From Emydura subglobosa (taxonomy: Eukaryota; Chordata; Testudines; Chelidae), in contig ML679960.1 in assembly GCA_007922225.1 (NCBI GenBank), forward strand, positions 5,914,527 to 5,978,526: DNA of 64,000 bases, written 5' to 3'. Shown piece by piece: positions 35,505-47,010 of this stretch. The notes beneath the pieces are model-generated. The model worked only from the letters and a program-made list of their open reading frames with translations, did no database searches and was not told where the DNA came from. Each line of letters begins with the position of its first letter. Position 1 is the first letter of the stretch. Position numbers and translations under genes: made by a program.

Positions 35505-36110
35505 GTTGTGCATAGAAGACCCAGTCATGGACCAGAACCCTACTGTGTTAGGTGCTGTACAAACAGATGGTTACTGCCATGAAGAGCTTACAATCCTAAT
35601 ATAAAACAAGATCTAACAGACACAAGGGAATACAAGGAAACAATGAGACAGTACTGGTCAGCATGATAGGCAGTGGTCTTGGCATACTGGCAGCCTAACC
35701 ATTGTCAAGTTTTTTGTAGGCATCACAACAAAGGAAAGTCTTAAGAAGGAATTTGAAGGAAAACAATGAAATGGCTTTGTGACCTTTTATGGGAGTTCCT
35801 TCCAAGTGTGAGGGGTGGTTTTGGAAAAAGCACAAAAGTGATTGTTTGAAAATGTATCAAGAGGGCAATGGAGGCTGGAGTCTACCTCTCAATAGTGAAT
35901 GAGAGATACTAGGTAGGGTAGGTATAGGCCATGAAGGGCCTTGAAAGTGAAGACAAGTATCTTATATCTGAGGCAAAGAAAGGAGTGACATTCTCAAAAT
36001 GATGGCCTAAACAAATGATCTCTGCAGCAGCATTCTGAATAGATATTGGAATAAGATTACATTTAGCAAGGCGAGAGAGAAGGATGTTGCCGTAATCAAG
36101 ATGCCATAAG
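35505..36110 (-). mobile_element. L2-like (CR1/L2 group) LINE remnant, 3' end
   Basis: In the minus sense the left part, GTTTGTACAGCACCTAACACAG then TCTGGTCCATGACTGG, is the 3'UTR of an L2/L3-like LINE as I recall it. Further in, the minus strand shows SRLAKCNLIPIS, then QNAAA, then the VTPFF- and KYL-like blocks of the C-terminal RT region (about 35930-36100). Frames are broken. The family is old and named here only to group level. Confidence 0.6.
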
Positions 36111-36783
36111 TCAAGAATTAATTAATTCTTCTTGTCAAGAATTAATCTAGAATTTTATCTTTGAACATCTCACTACTACCTTTGGATAGAAGGAAGGAGA
36201 GTCATTTGAAAATTAAAGATGTAATTTTGTTATAGCATCTTTCGTACCTAAGGTGGGGATCCATTTAAATAGAGTAGTTGACCTGTGGCCTATTCTGCAG
36301 CTGCACTGCTGATGCAAAGATACACAGAGCTGCCTGCCCAACACAAAGCGATTACAGTTTTTGTTTACCAGGTAGCTAGCCAGAAGGTAGTTACTCTGTG
36401 GGAGAGAGTGTTTTCTCAGGAAGAGCTTGACGGCATGTTGATATGGTCTCAAATGTTCTGTTTGAGAATTTATTATCAGATTTCTTCATCTTTATGGGGT
36501 GAAAGTATGGTTTCAAATTTTCCCTTTTAATCCATGGGTTATTAAGCAGTAACACAGCACATGTATTTTTCTGCAAGACATTTACTGAATGTGCAGTTTA
36601 CAATGCAAACTGTATTCTAGAAGCTTGGTTTCTGCAACAGTCACTTTGTAGTTCAAATTCATATTTCTTTGTTAAGAGGTGCAGACATTGAAAGAGACAG
36701 CAGCAATCTTATACTTACATCAATGCTACCAGCTTTCCTAAATTGAGCTTGAGTCTCCAATATTGCAGGAGAGTGATCTAGTT
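36111..36783. other. No gene recognised
   Basis: A short direct repeat, TCAAGAATTAAT, occurs twice near 36112-36150. The remaining sequence is unrecognised. Confidence 0.45.
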
Positions 36784-37481
36784 CAATGGTTCCCAACCTG
36801 AGGTGCGGGACCCGTCTGGCGAGGGGGGACGGGGATGCCAAAGATTACAGGGGGCCCATGAGGCTTCAGTAATATTGAAGTCATTTAGCCTCCAAGCTCT
36901 ATGCCAGCCAGAGTGGAGGAGCAGCCTCAGCCCCAAGCTTCACGTGGGTCAGAGCAGAGGAGCAGGCCCAACAGCCCCATGCTGGCTAGGTGCCCGATCA
37001 GAGAGGAGCAGCCCCAGCCAACCTGCCAGGGCCTGCCTCCCAGTTATAGTAGTAGAAAAGGGGTTTTACTGGTATAGCTTATTCCTGTATGAGAAGAGGA
37101 ATGCTCTATATGGCATACAGCACCTCTCTAGCAGTATAACTATGTCCACACTAGCGATTGTACTAGAATAATAATTTGGTAAAAAACTCACACCCCTAAC
37201 CAGTATAGTTATATTGGTACAAATCTGTGTGCAAACCAGGCCTTTGAGGATGGGGCTAAACATGAATCTGAAAGGGTTTGAGCCCCCAGTGGCTAGCTTA
37301 GTTTCTTACTCAAGTAAGAGTAATTTATTGTTCTTATTTATGTAATTTAGTGTTATCATTATATATGTTTATAGTGGTTATATGTGTTTATGGCTGGTGA
37401 GGAAGAGAGTGGGGAGGGGATGCGTGTTTTACTTAGTGTTAAACTAGTGGGGCTTTCACTCAAAAAGATTGGGAACCACTG
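36784..37481. mobile_element. hAT element with CAATGGTTCCCAACC termini
   Basis: CAATGGTTCCCAACCTGAGG (36784) and ATTGGGAACCACTG (to 37481) are inverted terminal repeats of a well-known hAT form. Flanking octamers (ATCTAGTT, CCCTAGCC) share only the CTAG core, so the duplication is decayed or not original. The interior includes a GC-rich segment (36800-37040) and a second element at about 37043-37245. Confidence 0.75.
37043..37245. mobile_element. MITE fragment nested in the hAT element
   Basis: GGGGTTTTACTGGTATAGC, TCACACCCCTAACCAGTATAG and GTGCAAACCAGGCC match the style of the 58551 MITE (both have a CACACCCCT centre and a ...CAnACCAGnCC end). The left terminus is missing. Confidence 0.45.
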
Positions 37482-37689
37482 CCCTAGCCTTTGGACCAAG
37501 GCTTATCTCAGAATACTCCAGTCTCTTCCATTGGAGCTATTCCATTTTTTAAAAAGTTATGTACATATTCCGTGACTTAGAGACTTTAATTTAGGGAATG
37601 CACTAATCACAAGACTATTGATCATTCTTTCTCTGATCCAATGAATAGTGGAACAGCTTCAACAGGAGTGAATGAGAGCCATACCTGAA

Positions 37690-37952
37690 TAGCCCAGGGG
37701 CTAGGGATGCTTAGGGTGACCAGATAACAAGCGTGAAAAATCAGGACATGGGGTAAAGGGTAATAGGTGCCTATATAAGAAAAATCCCCAAATATCAGGA
37801 CTGTCCCTATAAAATTGGGACATCTGGTCACTCTAGGGATGCTTCTGCAATGTGGTAGAACCAAGTTCAAATCCCTTCTTCACATCAGGCAAAGGGGGGA
37901 AATTGAATCTGGGTCTTCCCCATCCTGGGTGAGTGCTCTGACGACTAGGCTA
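37690..37952. repeat. tRNA-derived SINE arranged as an inverted dimer
   Basis: Left half, plus sense: A-box-like TAGCCCAGGGG (37690) and B box AGTTCAAATCC (37864). Right half, minus sense: A-box-like TAGCCTAGTCG (complement of 37942-37952) and B box GATTCAA (complement near 37903-37910). Removing the inserted MITE with one target copy (132 bp), the A-to-B spacing is 42 bp in the left half and also 42 bp in the right. The two halves face each other as a palindrome. The parent tRNA was not determined. Confidence 0.65.
37704..37843. mobile_element. Palindromic 124-bp MITE with perfect 8-bp target duplications
   Basis: The element spans 37712-37835, from TAGGGTGACCAGAT to ATCTGGTCACTCTA, with inverted ends, an interior TCAGGACTGTCCCTATAAAA and an internal inverted ATTGGGACA. 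GGGATGCT flanks both sides exactly (37704-37711, 37836-37843). Its insertion split the SINE between A and B boxes. I recognise the family as one very abundant in turtles. Confidence 0.92.
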
Positions 37953-37959
37953 AAAATTA

Positions 37960-38549
37960 TAAGGTCACCACCATCACTGCCTAATCCAATCTATATATTT
38001 TTAGGAAAAACCTTGTCAAATTTGCAAGATGTTGAGTCAACTGAAATTACATTTTTATGCAAATAAACTATTTTTAAAAATTACCAAGTCCTACACCTGG
38101 GTGGTGCATTAGTATGCTGAGCCTATGGTCCTTTAATCCTAGCAACTCACTTGTCCTCTTACTCTCATGAGAAGTAGTGGCTCTGTGGAGCCTGCTACCA
38201 CCTTTTCCATTCAAATTTATAACTGAGGGATGCTATGCAAGATGGGAATGGGGTGTTTACTTTGACACCTGACTGTAACTTGCCTTTACTAATCCATTAC
38301 TAAACTGGTAATCAAATTCTAATTCATGGCAATGAGGGAAAGCATCTAACTTTCAATGGTTGTATGGCAGGAAAATGTTGCTCAGAGGATTCTCAACCAC
38401 ATAATGCCTGGTGTTCCAGTTATTTGGAAACTGCTACAACAGCTGATTTTTCACGTTTATTCTCTCTTCTGCTGCTGAATAATGTTAGCTGCCTTTAATA
38501 GAATGGTCAAGTGTCCAAAATTATCCAAAAACCTTGTCTTCTATTAATA
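37960..38549. other. No gene recognised
   Basis: Unrecognised sequence between the SINE and the CR1 fragment. Confidence 0.45.
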
Positions 38550-39362
38550 ACATAAAAATGGCCATATTGAGTCAGACCGATGGTCCATCTAGCCCGGTAT
38601 CCTGTCTTCCGACAACAGCCAATGCAAGGTGCTTCAGAGGGAATGAACAGAACAGGTAATCCTCAAGTGATCCATCCTGTCACCAGTTCCCAATATCTCC
38701 ATCCTGTCACCAATTCTGGAAAACAGCAATCCCTGCCAATCCTAGCTAATAGTCATTAATGGACCTATCTGCCATGAACTTATCTAGTTCTTTTTTGAAC
38801 CCCGTCATAGTCTTGGCCTTCACAGCATCTTCTGTCAAGGAGTTCCACAGATTGACTGTGTGTTATGTAAAGAAATACTTCCTTTTGTTTGTTTTAAACC
38901 TGCTGCCTATTAATTTCATTTGGTAACCCCTGGTTCTTGTGTTATAAGAAGGAATAAATAACACTTTATTTACTTTCTCCACACCAGTCATAATTTTATA
39001 GACCACTATAATATCCTCCCCCCCTTAGTCATCTCTTTTCCAAGCTGAAAAATCCGAGTCTTATTAATCTTTCCTCATATGGAAGATTTTCCACTCCCTT
39101 AATCATTTTAGTTGCCCTTTTCTGTACCTTTTCCAATTCCAATATATCTTTTTTGAGATGGGGTGACCAGTTCTTCACACAGTATTCAAGATATAGGCAT
39201 ACCATAAATTTATAAGGAGGTAATATGATATTTTCTGTCTTCTTATCTATCCCTTTCCTAATGATTCTCAACATTCTGTTAGCTTTTTTTACTTCCGCTG
39301 CACATTGAAAGGTTGTTTTCAGAGAACTATCTGCAATGACTCCAAGATCTATCTTTACCATA
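38550..39362 (-). pseudogene. CR1 LINE 3' end: ORF2 C-terminus and 3'UTR
   Basis: The minus strand from 39361 has an open frame of 110 codons with LGVIADSSLKTTFQCAAEVKK, ANRMLRIIRKGIDKKTENI, SPHLKKDILELEKVQKRATK and LIRLGFFSLEKR. It is the RT-end region of CR1 ORF2 just before its C-terminus. It continues into antisense 3'UTR (GCCATATTGAGTCAGACCGA, CCATCTAGCCCGGTATCCTG near 38570-38610). The copy is 5'-truncated near 39362, as is usual for CR1. The open frame here is preserved, so it is younger than the copy at 6760. It lacks the RT catalytic core. Confidence 0.92.
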
Positions 39363-40619
39363 TTTAAAGTTAATTAAATAGAGTAGGCAGAGATACTAAT
39401 CAATGTAAGCAATGTAAAAAACATGGCATGCGTGTATAGCCAACATCCTTCACTTCACATACTATGTTGACATCATCATCTGATAAAATGAATCAAAGGT
39501 TGAGAGAATAAGTGCTGAATCAGGCATGAAATGTTTGTCATTCCATGAGTAGGCTGTATATATTGTGTAATCCTTTTAAATAGGCGTATACTTTTATAAA
39601 GCTCTAAGTATATACTAACAGAATTTATTTTTTTGAATGGAAGATTTCTTATTTTTTTATGGGCAAATGATCTGCTCAATGTGTGAGACAGGTGTCACCT
39701 TCAGATATGTATGATGAGATAAATATCTGCACAGTGCCCAGTGCAAGAGTCTCTGATCCTCTACTGGGGATTTTGGGTGCTACTGTAATGCAAGTAATTA
39801 TCATGATCCCCCTTTCTCTGAAAAAGGATATTATAAAACTTTAAGAAGATTAATAAAAAAGTGTAAATTATCAAGAGAAAATACCCAAGAAAGAAGGCAG
39901 TAATGTGTGGCAGTTCCAGCCACAAATAGGATGATGCAATTGAGTGGAAACCCCCATAAAAATCACCAGATCAACTCTGCTAGGTTCCTATTTGCAGACC
40001 GAACAGCCAAATGGGTTGTGTATTTCCACTTGCAGCATTTTCACTATTTCATACCACTCTTTAGTGCTTTACCAGTAAATTCTGTTTATTCTGTAAGTTT
40101 CACTTATTTCTTACCCTTAAGAGTCCTGCTCAACATGGAAGGTTAAGACTGACTTACAAAGAAATCACAAAGACTTAAGAATCAAAACTTTGTATTGCTT
40201 TCTATTGCACGTGATTCTGGCTTTTCATGACTGCTTGACTCACAATTTAGCTGCTCATGCTTTTTAATTTTGTAACCCTTGAAAGGGTTACTGTCATGGT
40301 CCTTACTCTTTGAAACAGATGTGTTTTTCTCTGATATTTTTAATGCTGTTCATGCTCTCCATGTGTTTCAGGACACTAATGTAGTAAGTAGATCATGAAA
40401 ACGAATTGACATCTGTTTTTGAGATCTTGATGATTCTAATTTGTTATTAATAGCAGTTTTTAAGAAGGGTCATACTGCCTGGAAATAATTATTGCATAGT
40501 TTTCTGGGGAAATCAAAAGTACTGATTTAATAGGGCACTAATGTGTTGCAAAAGGATTCTTGCAACATTTACAGGAGGACTGATGGTGTAAAACTAATTA
40601 AATAGTAATTGTAAATAGT
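39363..40619. other. No gene recognised
   Basis: AT-rich, unrecognised. Confidence 0.45.
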
Positions 40620-40730
40620 AATAGTAATTAGAACACAGAATTAATCACATCTTAGGTGAGTGTCTTAACCACCAGGCTATAGAATCATTTCTCACTCCCT
40701 TTCTTTGGCCCACTGACTATATATTTTCAT
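40620..40730 (-). repeat. Half of a tRNA-like SINE
   Basis: CTTAGGTGAGTGTCTTAACC and ACCAGGCTATAGAATC are the minus-sense A-box end also seen near 37930-37955 and 55580-55600. The B box is not recognisable. Confidence 0.4.
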
Positions 40731-43700
40731 TCATTATGGCAATTCATAGTCATTTTGTATGTAAGTTCTGAAAAAATTCTTTTTTGGCCAAAACTATTTA
40801 GTGAGTTCATGTCAAATTCACAAATAGTTGTGGATCAACCCAAACTACCTTTTATGGCAAATAAACTATTGAAAAAATTGCCCAGCTATAGTCAAAACTA
40901 ATAGTTTTCGCAGAATGTTTCAATTTTGATAAATTGGCATTTTTCAATGACAACTTTCACTGAAATTCCCAACCAGCTACAGCAACAAGTGGAAGAAAAG
41001 AAAATATACCATATATGCAATATGTACAAGACTCTAACTTAACTTTTGGAATTTCCTGATTTTCAAGTGGTTAATCTTACAATTTAACATTCCATTAATG
41101 CAAGTTATTTCCACTTATCTTCACTTAAAAGAGAGGGGGACAGCAAAAGAAGAATCTGGTGGTAATTGCTTTGTACACTTTACAAATTCCACTGACTCTT
41201 CCAGGGGAGCTTTTTTCCTTACTCTGAAGCTATTCACCTTGCATGGCTTTTTGGCGTGGAAGTTCTTTGAACCAACAGTATGCACTTGTTCACATATGGT
41301 GTGGACTTGAGAGAGTATATTACTCTTGAATAAAACATGTTGTTCAATCCAAAACAAGCAAGTTCAATCAAGCTGTTTTTGAATGACCAGCTCTTTGTTA
41401 AATCAAAAATTTTCCATCTGAACCAAGCAAAGGCCTTGTCTTCAATGCATGCCAAATTTCATGTTTCAAACTTCAGTTATGTATGCTGTAGTCTTTTCTA
41501 AAACAATGCGGTGAATTATTTTAATGATAAATGTATATTTTTCCAGGCCTTTCCACACTCAAAAGTAGTTGACAATATTTTGGTCAAACTTTTCAGGCAG
41601 ATGCTCTCTATGGGAAATTTCATAAGGTGTTGCTTTTGAAAGAGATCAGTGTATGAAAAACAAGTCTTGTAACTGAAATTGTGTTGCAGGTTTAATTATA
41701 CTGGTAGCTACCAAGCATCCACTATAAAACTTACTAGGACCTGTCATAGCTGTCTTTAGAGGGTTAACTAATATTTCAAATGAGCTTAAAAATATTCAGA
41801 TGAAAGATTTTGAATGATTGTGAAATTTTATTATTTAGTTCGTTCAAAAAATTAATAGGCCAAATTTAGAAGAGAAATTTGATCCGCTGAGTCCCTCACA
41901 TATTCATGTTGTTATATTTACCAATGTCGTCTTAGACAGATTCAAACTTTTGAACGATTGAATGATTTTGTTATGAATATATATTTTATTTAAATTTTCT
42001 TTTACAATAGGCAATGGTCTCTTCAACCATATGGCCATAAGAAAAATGTGCTTGGATCTGTTTTCACAGTCAGAATTTATTTGGTGATCTTGCAGTGCAT
42101 AGTAAAATCCTGTAGTGTTTGCACAGTGTTTATTAGACTCACACAGAGCAAGGGGTTGGCTCTCACTGGATCCCCGGAGGCTAAAGATATCAGCTTTAGG
42201 ATTTCCTGCAGCATCAGTTAGTGCTGTGACTGAGAAATGGGATTTTGGTTTCAGAAATGTTTGACTCAGGCCTGCTGTGCAATGTGGCACAGTGCTTTAG
42301 ATGTAGCTGTTCTGGTTCACCTCTGGATAATTAGCTTCATTTATACCTTTTAAAAGTATATACAAATTCTAAATACCAAAAATCATGTGTTAGAGAGCTA
42401 AAATTGTGGCTGACAGTTAGTATTAGGCTGTATCTCATTCACAGAAATCCAGACAGCTTTATCATTTAATTCCTCAACCTGCTAGTTAATTTGACCTATT
42501 TTTTTAAATTTTTATAGCTTCTCTTTCAAGGGTTGTGGTGACCCCTGGTGATTAATGGTAAATGGAATTCCCCCACCTGAGAATGCAAATCCACTAGAAT
42601 TGGTTCTGAGCAAGTGAATGAATTAACACATGAAATAACTGCATAATAAATATATAAGCATTGAGTTTCTGAGATAGCATAATGTGTGACTGTCAAGCCA
42701 TATTTTCCTGCTTTCTCATCTCTAATAAAGCTATAATCATAGCTGTTGCAGGTTTGATGCTCTTGGTTCCCAAATGTCTTGAAAAGTAAAACTGTGCTGT
42801 AAAAGAATTGACAGTGACATTTTCAATGTGGTTCTGCAGTCTTTATCTAAGAAATTCTGCCCTTCTATATGCTATGCTACATCTGCCCCATTTCTTACCT
42901 GTTTTTCCCACCTGCTTTAAGACAATAATGACATTTAGGGTAACATTTTCAAAAGCACCAAGAGACTGACTTAGGAGCTTAAATCCCACCTTCAGAAGTG
43001 ACCAGTTGGCATTTCCTTAGTGGGCATTTAGGGACCAGTGGCATTTGGTATCACTTCTAAAAGTGAGACACAGGCTTCTAAAACATTTAGGCACTTCTGA
43101 AAATATTACTCTCTAGGTCCAAAACAAAATCCTATTGACTTCAACAGGAACAAGGATAGGGACTTCCTTTATATCATTAAAGTTTCTCTCCCTGTGGCCA
43201 TATCTTTACCTTGTTCTGACAAACCTGTGTATAGTTCCCCTCATGAAATTTATACAGATGAGTGTGGTTGGGTAAGAGTGGGATTTGGCCTTCATCCCAT
43301 TTAAAAAAATATAGCAGAGGATGGTCCAGAGATCTGTCAAATTCAGGGCTATCCATATTGGTTCCCTCTGCCTCAGTGCTAGTGCCTGGCATTCTGAGGG
43401 TCAACCACAGGCATCTTAGCATGGTTTCAGATGAGTTATAGGATAACAGAGCTTCCTTTATACACAATCCAGTGTAATGGGGATGCCAGACCACTGAGGG
43501 ACTTCATGCAAAAAAGAATGTCCAAAGTGGTGGAAATCATTGAATTCCCTACTGGTTTACAAGGAGGGTGGGACTGAATAGTGCGCTGGATCCCTTAAAC
43601 CCCTTCTGTCCCTTATTATTATATTGCTCACCCTATAGAGCATGTTCTCTGGGACCCAGGAACAATAGTAGCGCATACCCATACACACTCCATACATAGG

Positions 43701-43813
43701 GGCTGGAGATTCTGTAAGTGGACCTCTAGGAGATGAATAGTGACTATATTGGAGGTAAATGCTTATGCACTCTTGATTCCTGTTGAAAGTAATGGTATTG
43801 TACAACTGCTTCC
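40731..43813. other. No gene; one diffuse repeat fragment
   Basis: About 42950-43120 has ACATTTTCAAAAGCACCAAG, AGGAGCTTAAATCCCACC and TTTAGGCACTTCTGAAAATA as inverted blocks of the palindromic reptile repeat. Nothing else recognised. Confidence 0.45.
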
Positions 43814-43943
43814 ATAGGTGCTGGAATTAGCAGTGTAGGGGGTGTGCCAGCACCCCCTGGCTTGAAGAGGTTTCCATTTTATACAGGATTTACAATTTCT
43901 TTCAATGGCTCTCAGCACCCTCACTATAATAATTGTTCCTGAC
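43814..43943 (+). repeat. Reptile interspersed repeat fragment
   Basis: TAGGTGCTGGAATTAGCAGTG, GCCAGCACCCCCTGGCTTGA and AATGGCTCTCAGCACCCTCAC match a short repeat I recall as common in turtle genomes, with GTGCTGGAA and CAGCACCCC blocks in inverted relation. The class is not known to me. Confidence 0.5.
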
Positions 43944-44585
43944 TGTGCCACAGTGTACTTTAGAGTGAAAGGTTATTCAACTGTTTCCCTTACAGGTTCT
44001 TAAGATTCCTTTTATAGTTATTGGAAAGAAGACCAGACTATTTTTATTAACTCTTCGGCATTGAAGATGCAAAGGTTTCTTATCAGCCATTGAGACTGAG
44101 CCAAAATCAACTGCAGATGGACATTTCAATTTTAGTTTTTTCTGTAAGAGGTTAATAAAAATAAACCAAAATGTTTTGTCTTGGTTGTTTGCAAAAAGAA
44201 AAACATAGCCTTTATTTTGCCAATTCAGGAAAAGGATCAAATTCTTTGCTGGCGTAAATTGACTTTAGTGAAGTTTGACCCAGCAGATAATTTGTCAGAT
44301 GGTTGTAATAGTTAGATTGATCCACATGTAGTGCATTTTCACATTGTGGACAAAATTACAAATCTTTCCGCTTACAGTGGTATGGAGACTCCAGAGCTAA
44401 ACCTAAAAAATGAAATCTTCCTGGTATTACAGTGACTTCAGCTCTGGTTTTTGTAATGGTCTTTGGTGCTAGTCCAGCATGTTAGCACAGGAGTTGATCT
44501 GAAGTGACACTTCTTCAGTTTCTTTTTTATGATTTAATTACTAAAATGTATTTCAGCAAAAATATCAAAACAAAGCTTTTTAATA
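43944..44585. other. No gene; intron leading to the IL1RAPL1 acceptor
   Basis: AT-rich. Branch-point candidates upstream of the acceptor cannot be chosen reliably by eye. Confidence 0.45.
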
Positions 44586-44632
44586 TTCTTACAGGATTTT
44601 TTTTTTTTTTTTTTTTTTTTTTTGTGCTTTAG
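44586..44632 (+). promoter_or_regulatory. Splice acceptor region with 27-T tract and an upstream rival AG
   Basis: Two acceptor-like AGs lie 38 bases apart: TTCTTACAG ending at 44594 and GTGCTTTAG ending at 44632, separated by an uninterrupted run of 27 T. The downstream AG has the stronger pyrimidine tract and gives the expected exon. Use of the upstream one would only add poly-T-derived 5'UTR. The rival site is inferred; no transcript evidence is available. Confidence 0.5.
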
Positions 44633-44743
<111 letters not shown>

Positions 44744-44744
44744 T

Positions 44745-46794
44745 AGATTTTCTTCCTTTTTCCATTAAGTTTGATGTTGTGGTTACAATTTGTATGGAAA
44801 GCATGTTTGGGACTTAGGAAATATACAGTAAGAAGTTGTTTCATTGCTTTCTGGACACAGTGGTTAAAAGGGTTTCAAAATCAGCAACAACAAAATGGAA
44901 TATTTTTAACCCTAGAGATTTATGGACCACTCTCTGGTACATTCCTCTGACTAAAATAAATGCAGCAGGCTATGGATTAATTGAAGTCATATAGATAATC
45001 TAGTGTCTTATTTTCTAAAAGGAGATAACTTTTTATAATTGTTCTAAATTATTCTCAGTTGAAGAGAATGTGATTTGTTTTGTTTTTAACTAGCATTATT
45101 GCAATTATAACATTAGCTTGTATTTGTGACTGTATTTGTTTAGTGATTGTAGACCTTCTAGAACAAATTTTTTTAGATATGCTGTTGAGGTGATTTTTAT
45201 TTATGCCATGCAATTCTGTAAATCAAGGGACAGAGTCAAACACATACATTCAATACCACTAGAAATAATAAACAATGTGACTTCTCTTAGTAGAGGGCCA
45301 CTCAGTTGAGGATGAATGGATTAATACACCAAAGCAAATACTGACAATTGTTGCCTCCCCCTGAGTTGCTGAAGATTTACACAATTTTCATATAACTTTT
45401 AAAGAGGAGTTGAGTCATGGCATTAGCAAGCTATTTGCATATTGATATGTAATAGGAATAAAGGAGCTTCAGTACTAGTCATGACAGTTGATTTTGGCTG
45501 TCATCCTTCATAAGGGCTTGATTTTCTTCTTAATCGTTGTCTTGAAGTTATAAAATTGTACAATGAAAACTTTACAAGACACTAATTTATGCAAACTCCT
45601 GCAACAAAGAACCCACACATATATCAACTGAAATTCTGATTCTTTGTTAGACTACTTCCATGGGGTAACCACTTTTGTTAGTCTTGGAATGCTTGTTTAA
45701 GATAGTTTTCACTTTATTATTTAGTCTCCTGGACACTAAACCTGTATTCTTTGTATCTCCAATCTCCATCAATTGAAGTCTATTAGAAGCAAAGTGATGC
45801 AGGATTGGTCCCTAGGTCATCTCATATTTTTGATAAGTAAATAAAGTAAGAAAAAGATTACAATTATCAAATTTCAAATTTATATCATTTTGTAGTGATC
45901 CACCCTAAAGCTGATGAAAAACCAAAAAAATTCAAATGGTCAAAAGTGTGCGTGTATGGGGGGGGGGGGAAGTGGGGCGGGGGGCAAAGGTCGGGAGATT
46001 TATTGCCAGTAAGAAGCAGTACTACAATGTTAAGGTGTTCAAAAGACAGGACATTCCAAATTTGAAGTTGCTCCCAAAAAGTGATTTAATTGATGTTGCA
46101 TATTCTTTGTGATGTGCAAAACTGCCATAAATTTTAATACTTTCCAGTCTATTAAAAGGAGAACAGAAAATAGAAAATACTAAATTTGTACAAAATGGTT
46201 CAGCTATATTTGGGTTAGAAATATTGATCCTAATCCTGAAACATAAAAGTTTTGGCATAACCCATTAAAGAGAGAGGCATCACCTGAAAGATTCAGAATT
46301 TAGGATATTTTTACTATTAGAGCCCAAGTCCATTAAAGTGGAGTTGTACTTTATGAATTTATCATTATCATGTTGCATCATTTTTTGTCACAAAAGTGGC
46401 TTTTACCATGACATTAAGGGGCCATAAGAAATGGCCAACTATGATGTGTATACCTGTGTTCTGTTGCAATCTTGCACAATGGTGTTTTTGGTTTTCATCA
46501 TCTCACTTTTGTGTCTAATTTTTCTTCTACTATCTTCAATTCAAGAAAAATGGAACTGTGTTGAATTTCACTTATGAAAACCATGAGTGCATTCTGTCTA
46601 GCCAAAGCAAGAAAAAATTCCCATAGCTCTTCAGTGAAATATGACACACTGAATTCACCCATACGATACTGGTGTAATAAAGAAGAAAATTATAAATCAA
46701 TACCTGATTTTGACAAAAAACTGAAATTACATTTGTAGCCCTGGAGAAAAAAAAAAGAAGAAATCAGAGCTAAAAGCCAAAAGTAAGATATACT
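44745..46794. other. No further gene; intron sequence
   Basis: Apart from the G-rich tract, AT-rich and unrecognised. Confidence 0.5.
45958..45984 (+). repeat. G-rich tract, potential G-quadruplex
   Basis: G12, then AAGT, GGGG, C, GGGGGG. At least three long G blocks (the first long enough to give two) on the sense strand, 1.2 kb after the exon. Confidence 0.7.
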
Positions 46795-47010
46795 TTTCTA
46801 TTGATTAGACATAGGATTGGGAATCAGCAGACCTAAACAGGCTCTGACATTGAATTCCTGTGTAACCACAAGCAAAACTTCTCTAGTTTTCACCTGCTGA
46901 AAAAATAGACTACAGAACTATATTTATCTCAGATGTGGCAAAAGGCTTCAGAAATGGTTTGTGAAGCACTTTCAGTTCCTCATATGGAAGGTGCTGTGTA
47001 ACCACAAGAT
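46795..47010 (+). repeat. MIR-like or related CORE-SINE remnant
   Basis: GATTGGGAATCAGCAGACCT, CCTGTGTAACCACAAGCAAAAC and then TTTGTGAAGCACTTTCAG, CCTCATATGGAAGGTGCTGT. The first two blocks are MIR; the GAAGCACTTTGAG/GGAAGGTGCT tail is an ancient amniote SINE/LINE tail. Confidence 0.6.

Larger units (their letters stand above)
1..44632 (+). other. IL1RAPL1: Intron upstream of the IL1RAPL1 first coding exon (3' part)
   Basis: Inferred from the exon at 44633. In mammals exon 1 is non-coding and is followed by a very large intron; I see no second exon here. The stretch contains transposable-element remnants (listed separately) and long AT-rich sequence. An unspliced 5'UTR exon hidden in it cannot be excluded because such exons have no coding signal. 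Confidence 0.75.
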
